In this document: positions 59,294-64,000 of the stretch, in pieces | How positions within the stretch are numbered: the stretch's first letter is position 1 | Layout: each line of letters begins with the position of its first letter | Origin: Oceanospirillum sanctuarii | Lineage (GTDB): Bacteria > Pseudomonadota > Gammaproteobacteria > Pseudomonadales > Halomonadaceae | Assembly: GCF_002150805.1 (NCBI RefSeq) | Contig: NZ_MTBA01000004.1 | Span: 62,001-126,000, forward strand | Reading direction: 5' to 3' | Length of the DNA: 64,000 bases | Made by a program: the position numbers and the translations under genes | Notes under the pieces: model-generated | Database searches by the model: none | What the model was told of the DNA's origin: nothing | What the model saw: only the letters and a program-made list of their open reading frames with translations

Positions 59294-60127
59294 TTACTCG
59301 CCCACCAGCCAACGAATATCAGCCACACCAGTTTCACCCAACAGTGCTTTAGCAAGCTCCGGCAGGCACTGTTGCAGCTCTTCATCCAGCTGATACGGAG
59401 GATTGATAATCATCATGCCGCTACCGATCATGCCGAAAGTCTCGTCTTCCTGCGCTTCACGACAGATTTCCGCCACCAGAATACGGCGGATACCACTGCG
59501 CTCAAAACTGTCCAGCATCATCTGGCTTTTATCGGCAATCAGTACCGGATACCAAAGCGCATACACACCTGTCGACCATCGTTTATAGGCGCTGGAAATG
59601 CTTTTGATCGCTTTATCGTAATCACTTTTGATCTCGTAAGATGGATCCATCAGCACAACCCCGCGGCGAGGTTCCGGCGGCACAATACCCGGCAGGCCTT
59701 CAAAGCCATCCCTGTGATGAATAGCAGTATCCGGCCAGCGGGATGCTTTTCGCTTCAGGGTACTGGTTTCGTTGTTGTGCAGCTCCATCAGCTGTAGTTT
59801 GTCACCAGCGCGCTGATAGTGATGGGCAATAGCAGGAGAGCCGGGATAATACTCCAGCACACCAGAAGGGTTATAGGCTTTAATCAGCTCACGGTAGCTC
59901 TCAGGCAGAGCAGGATGGTCAATCACCCGCACGATACCTTCGCCAGCTTCACCGGTTTTCTCCGCCTCCTCACTCAGCAGATCATAATCCACACCACCGG
60001 AATGGGTGTCGATGTATGAATAAGGCTTAGCCTTTTTGTGCATCGACTGAAAAATCAGCGCCATAGTCAGGTGCTTAATCACATCGGCGTGGTTTCCCGC
60101 GTGGTAAGCGTGACGATAACTGAGCAT
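59294..60127 (-). CDS. rlmJ: 23S rRNA (adenine(2030)-N6)-methyltransferase RlmJ
   Basis: 277 residues from the ATG at 60127, whose start MLSYRHAYHAGNHADVIKH matches E. coli RlmJ (MLSYRHSFHAGNHADVLKH). It methylates A2030 in 23S rRNA. The SAM site YYPGSPAIAHHYQRAGDKLQLMELHNNE and the N6-methyltransferase motif MDPSYEI (D/N-P-P-Y/F type) are visible. Confidence 0.95.
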   Translation of the reverse strand: MLSYRHAYHAGNHADVIKHLTMALIFQSMHKKAKPYSYIDTHSGGVDYDLLSEEAEKTGEAGEGIVRVIDHPALPESYRELIKAYNPSGVLEYYPGSPAIAHHYQRAGDKLQLMELHNNETSTLKRKASRWPDTAIHHRDGFEGLPGIVPPEPRRGVVLMDPSYEIKSDYDKAIKSISSAYKRWSTGVYALWYPVLIADKSQMMLDSFERSGIRRILVAEICREAQEDETFGMIGSGMMIINPPYQLDEELQQCLPELAKALLGETGVADIRWLVGE

Positions 60128-60317
60128 AGAGAACCCTTTGCAAGAAGCTATAAAAAGGGGCCGTAAAAGACGGCTCACCTGAGAAATGGCGCCATTGTAG
60201 CACTGTGCAAATTGAGCACCTAATCAGCAAATCATTCAACAGAGAATGAAGACCGCTCATAACAAGCTGAAAATCACTGGCTTGACTCAACAAAAGATAA
60301 CTATATGATGCGCCTAC

Positions 60318-60418
60318 GTTTTGAGCTGGGGAAACAGGTGGAATTCCTGCGCTGCCCCCGCAACGGTAAGTGATTTTGTCCAAGACGACTAAACACAAGC
60401 CCGATTACCAGCTCACAA
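60318..60418 (+). ncRNA. cobalamin (AdoCbl) riboswitch
   Basis: Aptamer core GGGGAAACAGGTG ... CTGCCCCCGCAACGGTAAG ... AAGCCCGATTACC matches the B12 element. Outer stem TGAGCTGG (60322-60329) pairs with CCAGCTCA (60408-60415). Downstream, CGGTGT/ACACCG (~60452-60476) and GGAGGGC pairing with GCCCTCC (~60462-60468 with ~60520) form a candidate expression platform. It precedes btuB and cobO. Confidence 0.92.
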
Positions 60419-60566
60419 CGCTTCGGAGTTATTCCTGACTCCCGAGTATTTACGGTGTTGCGGAGGGCGACACCGGTGTAACTCAAGCTATCTCCTACCG
60501 GACATTGCCGCTGTTGCGCCTGCCCTCCCTCACGCTTATCTATTGCGCTGAGGATTGTGTTTTACC

Positions 60567-62381
60567 ATGAAGAAAATTGTACTGGCCGCCGCTGTTTCTG
60601 CCGCCCTTTCGCCTGCAGCCTTTGCTGCAGACCCAATGACCATTGTGATTACTGCGGGTCGAACGCCTCAACCACTAGAAAATGTTGAAGAATCAACACA
60701 GGTCATTACAAGCGAAGAGATAGAACAACAGCAAGCTACATCATTACCCCAACTACTAAGCAAACAACCAGGGCTACAGGTCAAAACCAGTGGCGGACCA
60801 GGCACGCAAAGTACACTCTACCTGCGTGGACTTGATGCCAAACATATCCTTGTTTTGATTGACGGTATCCCTGTTGGCTCAGCTACCAGTGGTACAGCCA
60901 GTCTTGAGCATATTGATCCAGACATTATCGAGCGTATCGAAATTGTTCGTGGACCAAAATCAAGTCTTTACGGCGGTAATGCAAACGCTGGTGTGATTCA
61001 GGTCTTCACCAAAACGGCTTCTGCAAAAGAGACTGGAGGCAGCATTAAAGCCGGTTACGGCTCCAATAACACCTTCAGCACAAGTCTTTCCGGTACCTAT
61101 GCTGATAACAGCTCTAAAATTTCAGCAACTGTTAGTCGTTTCCAGACAGATGGTATTGATGCCATTGACAACAATATTGACGAAGATGATGGCTATGAAA
61201 ACCTGACGTTGTCACTGTCAGGCTCACACCTGCTGTCAGACTCGACTAAAATTTCAGCGGGGTATTCTCACTCTTCAGGCAACAACGAGTATGATGGCTG
61301 CAGCTCCAGTACCAATGACTGTAGCAGCGACTTTACTTATCAGATCATCAATGCCGGTGTATCACACGACTTCTCTGATACCGTCAACCTTGAGACCCGT
61401 ATCAGCTCAATGCTTGATCACAGCAGAAGCATAGAAGACGGCGAAAAAGGTGATACTTTCGAAACACAAAGCAATTTCTTCAGCAGTATTGTCGGTATTC
61501 AGGCAACCTCCAATGTCATCGTTCATGCCGGTCTTGATTATCAGGTTGATGATGTAGGTGAAAGCACACCGAGTGGAAGCGCCTATGACGAAACAAGTCG
61601 AGACAATACCGGCGTATTTGTCAGTGCAGGTTTTGATAACAATACCGCAACCGCAGAAGCCTCTGTTCGCTATGACGACAATGAGAGTTTTGGCGATTTC
61701 ACTACTTATGGCCTGGGTGCAGGTTACCGCATTAACTCGCTGATTAAAGTGAATGCGAGTCTGGCAACTGGCTTCAAGACGCCAACCTTCAACGATCTCT
61801 ACTACCCGAACTATGGTAACCCTGACGCAGAGCCAGAGACTTACACCACTAAAAGCATTAGTGCGACTCTGACTCCAAACCGTCAGGTTAAAGCGATTGC
61901 AACCCTTTACCGGACCGAGGTTGATGACCCTCTGAACGTCAACAATGATTCTGTCGAAAACGGTGATGACTCAAGAATTACCGGTAAAGAGCTGACGGTT
62001 ATGTACACCGAAAGCAATCTGGAACTTGCCGCTATACATGAGTCGCTTGATCCTGAAAACAAAGACACAGGCAAAGATCTGCGATTTGTTGCCCGTCAGA
62101 AAACTACAGCGTCTGCCACTTATAGCATCAACCAACTTTCTGCAGGCATTGATATTGAGAACGTTGGCAAACGCTACAAAGATAATGACAATGAGGTCGA
62201 ACTAGACAGCTATACCCTCGTTCACCTGAATACAGGTTATGATCTGCAAAAAGATCTGAAACTTGTCTTTAGCGTAAAGAACGTCACTGACGAAAATTAC
62301 GTCAGCAACCAGACTTACGGTGGCGACGACTACAATGTAGAAGGCCGGACCTTCTTCGGCTCTGTCCGCTACCGCTTTTAA
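60567..62381 (+). CDS. btuB: TonB-dependent vitamin B12 receptor, BtuB-like
   Basis: 604 residues from the ATG at 60567; the TTG at 60555 is a weaker alternative. Signal peptide ending PAAFAADP, TonB-box-like DPMTIVITAGRTP, plug domain (~40-150, GPGTQSTLYLRGLDAKHILVLIDG and IERIEIVRGPKSSLYGGNANAGVIQV) and a ~450-residue barrel ending VRYRF. The B12 riboswitch upstream supports corrinoid uptake. Adjacent to the adenosyltransferase. Confidence 0.92.
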   Translation: MKKIVLAAAVSAALSPAAFAADPMTIVITAGRTPQPLENVEESTQVITSEEIEQQQATSLPQLLSKQPGLQVKTSGGPGTQSTLYLRGLDAKHILVLIDGIPVGSATSGTASLEHIDPDIIERIEIVRGPKSSLYGGNANAGVIQVFTKTASAKETGGSIKAGYGSNNTFSTSLSGTYADNSSKISATVSRFQTDGIDAIDNNIDEDDGYENLTLSLSGSHLLSDSTKISAGYSHSSGNNEYDGCSSSTNDCSSDFTYQIINAGVSHDFSDTVNLETRISSMLDHSRSIEDGEKGDTFETQSNFFSSIVGIQATSNVIVHAGLDYQVDDVGESTPSGSAYDETSRDNTGVFVSAGFDNNTATAEASVRYDDNESFGDFTTYGLGAGYRINSLIKVNASLATGFKTPTFNDLYYPNYGNPDAEPETYTTKSISATLTPNRQVKAIATLYRTEVDDPLNVNNDSVENGDDSRITGKELTVMYTESNLELAAIHESLDPENKDTGKDLRFVARQKTTASATYSINQLSAGIDIENVGKRYKDNDNEVELDSYTLVHLNTGYDLQKDLKLVFSVKNVTDENYVSNQTYGGDDYNVEGRTFFGSVRYRF

Positions 62382-62412
62382 AACACTGCTTTAAGATACA
62401 ACCGGAGACCCC

Positions 62413-63012
62413 ATGACTGATCGTGATACCCGCCATAAAAAGGCGATGCAAAAACGCAAAGAGATGGTTGATGCCAAAGTTGCCAAGGCAACGGAAGAGC
62501 GAGGCATTGTCATTGTGATTACCGGTAACGGTAAGGGCAAAACTACATCAGCATGGGGCACTGTGGCCCGTAGCCTCGGCTACGGCTACAAAGTAGCAGT
62601 AACGCAGTTTATTAAAGGCACCTGGGATTGCGGTGAGCGCGATATCTTTGAAGGCAACCCGAATCTGACCGTCCATGTGATGGGCACAGGTTTTACCTGG
62701 GAAACTCAGGATCGCGAGCTGGATAAAACCGCCTGCCGTGCTGCCTGGGAAAAGACCCTGCCGAATCTGAAAGATGACAGCATTAAGCTGGTGGTGCTTG
62801 ATGAGATCACCTACATGCTGAAATACGGTTATCTGGAGATTGAAGAGGTGCTGGAAGCCCTGAAAGGTCGTCCGAAGGATCAGTCTGTGATTCTGACCGG
62901 TCGTGCTGCACACCGCGATCTGGTGGAATACGCCGATACCGTTTCTGAAGTACGTGATGAAAAACACGCCTTCAACGCCGGTATCAAAGCGCAAAAAGGT
63001 ATCGACTGGTAA
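62413..63012 (+). CDS. cobO: cob(I)yrinic acid a,c-diamide adenosyltransferase
   Basis: 199 residues. It transfers an adenosyl group from ATP to cob(I)alamin or cob(I)yrinic acid diamide (CobO/BtuR family). P-loop GNGKGKTTSAWGTVARSLG and LVVLDEITYMLKYGYLEI are typical. Thirty-one bases after btuB and likely under the same riboswitch. Confidence 0.95.
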   Translation: MTDRDTRHKKAMQKRKEMVDAKVAKATEERGIVIVITGNGKGKTTSAWGTVARSLGYGYKVAVTQFIKGTWDCGERDIFEGNPNLTVHVMGTGFTWETQDRELDKTACRAAWEKTLPNLKDDSIKLVVLDEITYMLKYGYLEIEEVLEALKGRPKDQSVILTGRAAHRDLVEYADTVSEVRDEKHAFNAGIKAQKGIDW

Positions 63013-63040
63013 CCCGACCGATACCTGAAAAGCTCGAAGG

Positions 63041-63080
63041 AAAGCCCGTTAAACAAATCTGTTTGCGGGCTTTTTCTTTT
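63041..63080 (+). terminator. Rho-independent terminator of btuB-cobO
   Basis: AAAGCCCG and CGGGCTTT with internal AAACA/TGTTT pairing, then a T tract. Confidence 0.85.
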
Positions 63081-63104
63081 TTACACCCACAAATTTGCAA
63101 CCAC

Positions 63105-63139
63105 AAAAAAGCCAGTCCCATAAAAAGATCAGGACTGGC
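63105..63139 (-). terminator. Rho-independent terminator of the oxidoreductase operon
   Basis: GCCAGTCC (63111-63118) and GGACTGGC (63132-63139) with six A before it on the plus strand, i.e. a T tract on the minus strand, 54 bases past the stop at 63193. Confidence 0.88.
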
Positions 63140-63192
63140 AAGCTCTAACGATTCACACAGTTAACTCTTCTAAGACCATGCTCAGAGAAGCA

Positions 63193-63795
63193 TTAGTTGC
63201 CTTGAGCGGCTTCCCTACCCGCTGCAAAAGCGATCCGGTTAAGCTCCACCAACTGATCTGACTTATGGGCAAAGCGCTTAAGCACACTCTGCTCCAGCAC
63301 CTCGGTATCAAAGGGCAGCTGTTCCGATATGGCGCCCAACATAATGGTATTGATCAGACGACGATCCCCCAGTTTGATGGCGATATGACCGGCATCAAAA
63401 GCATGCACCTCACGCGCACCCTGAATATCAGCAATGGGATCTTCCGGATACTGAAACAAACCGGAACTGACCACAGGCGGCGACTGACGATAGGTATTCA
63501 CCATAGCCACGCCACTGCCTTTCAGATAGTTAATCCAGCGCAGTGCTTCTGCCGGTTCAAATGCTACCAGCACATCCGCTTCGCCGGACGTAATCGCCGG
63601 AGAGTGCACCTTTGGGCCGAAACGCACATGGGAGGTCACTACCCCACCACGCTGCGCCATACCCGCCACTTCTGTCTTTTTCACATCCATACCCAGCGAT
63701 AACGCAGATTCCGCCAGAATCTCCGCCGCGGTCATCACGCCCTGACCACCGATACCAGCCACTAAGATGTTGGTAATTCCCTGAGAGCCCATCAC
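63193..63795 (-). CDS. 2-oxoacid (indolepyruvate-type) ferredoxin oxidoreductase, gamma/beta subunit
   Basis: 200 residues. The family's TPP-enzyme-partner domain: NILVAGIGGQGVMTAAEILAESALSLG with the GGQG nucleotide motif, and KKTEVAGMAQRGGVVTSHVRFG. It pairs with an alpha/beta TPP subunit to oxidise a 2-oxoacid to acyl-CoA with electrons to ferredoxin. Start overlaps the ferredoxin-type gene stop by four bases. The substrate (indolepyruvate or another 2-oxoacid) cannot be fixed from this subunit. Confidence 0.88.
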   Translation of the reverse strand: MMGSQGITNILVAGIGGQGVMTAAEILAESALSLGMDVKKTEVAGMAQRGGVVTSHVRFGPKVHSPAITSGEADVLVAFEPAEALRWINYLKGSGVAMVNTYRQSPPVVSSGLFQYPEDPIADIQGAREVHAFDAGHIAIKLGDRRLINTIMLGAISEQLPFDTEVLEQSVLKRFAHKSDQLVELNRIAFAAGREAAQGN

Positions 63796-64000
63796 TTCAC
63801 CTCCACAACCAGATTATCGATATTCTGGCTCTGAAGAGCCTCATAGCCGTTTGCCACCAAGGAATCCGCCGGCACGATGGCATCCGGAGCGCAGGTGTTT
63901 ACGCACAGATTACAACCTGTACAGGCGCTGGTATCGATATCCGCAAAAGCGAGCTCTTTCTCTTTGCCATTCGGCTTAATCACCGTCTCTCGACGGCTGA
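63792..64000 (-). CDS. 4Fe-4S ferredoxin-type subunit or domain (partial)
   Basis: The frame is open through the right edge, so the start is outside (a GTG at 63983 has in-frame codons before it). One 4Fe-4S site CTGCNLCVNTCAP with the pattern C-x2-C-x2-C-x3-C-x-P is visible. It is either a small ferredoxin or the C-terminal end of a TPP-containing alpha subunit. Confidence 0.75.
   Translation of the reverse strand, partial: SRRETVIKPNGKEKELAFADIDTSACTGCNLCVNTCAPDAIVPADSLVANGYEALQSQNIDNLVVEVK

Overview
The window looks like chromosomal DNA of a marine-type gammaproteobacterium, most likely Oceanospirillales (Oceanospirillaceae-like) or close to the pseudomonads. The reasons are a Pseudomonas-like gene order (cysG, serS, crcB, rarA, lolA, ftsK, aat, bpt, infA, clpA, clpS, rluE, nudJ, mnmA, hflD, purB), a monomeric-type NADP isocitrate dehydrogenase, a long-form isocitrate lyase and a PQQ-dependent alcohol oxidation cluster. 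Species cannot be named from sequence alone. I see no insertion sequence, prophage, CRISPR array, rRNA or tRNA.

1-11 kb is a mixed region: the C-terminal end of an M16 peptidase, a FecR-domain protein joined to an outer-membrane beta-barrel, type II NADH dehydrogenase, an acyltransferase, YtoQ, a DUF1275 membrane protein, a diguanylate cyclase, two very small genes (a YbaM/DUF2496 protein and a cysteine-containing 43-residue protein) and a chemoreceptor.

11.2-28.5 kb is a complete-looking periplasmic quinoprotein alcohol oxidation island. It holds an NAD aldehyde dehydrogenase, a PQQ alcohol dehydrogenase whose active site carries the extra aspartate associated with lanthanide use, a PedF-like cytochrome c, the accessory set known to travel with such enzymes (SoxYZ-like carrier, zinc metallohydrolase, family 3 binding protein, branched-chain-type binding protein, beta-propeller protein, ABC ATPase and permease, CXXCW/rhodanese-like lipoprotein) and a LuxR-type response regulator. 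No PQQ biosynthesis genes and no partner histidine kinase are in the window. Alcohol would be oxidised to aldehyde in the periplasm with electrons passed to the cytochrome, and the aldehyde then oxidised in the cytoplasm.

28.6-49.7 kb is mostly conserved housekeeping: a chemoreceptor with its sensor domain at the C-terminus, MsrB, a CysG whose dehydrogenase half looks inactivated, SerS, CrcB, a hemerythrin protein, RarA, LolA, FtsK, the N-degron set (Aat, Bpt, ClpS, ClpA) around InfA, then RluE, NudJ, MnmA and HflD. 50-58.4 kb carries PurB, RoxA, isocitrate lyase, an unknown protein with an ADP-ribosyltransferase-like HGT motif, and monomeric isocitrate dehydrogenase. The glyoxylate-branch enzymes therefore sit almost side by side and, with PurB, show strongly biased codon use. 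The 679-base region before aceA is the most unusual non-coding stretch: a PHO-box-like triple repeat at 11-base spacing, a perfect 14-base palindrome, a promoter candidate and three successive perfect or near-perfect stem-loops in the leader.

58.5-64 kb has an unknown membrane-anchored protein, RlmJ, a cobalamin riboswitch controlling a BtuB-like receptor and a corrinoid adenosyltransferase, and the end of a 2-oxoacid (indolepyruvate-type) ferredoxin oxidoreductase operon running off the right edge.
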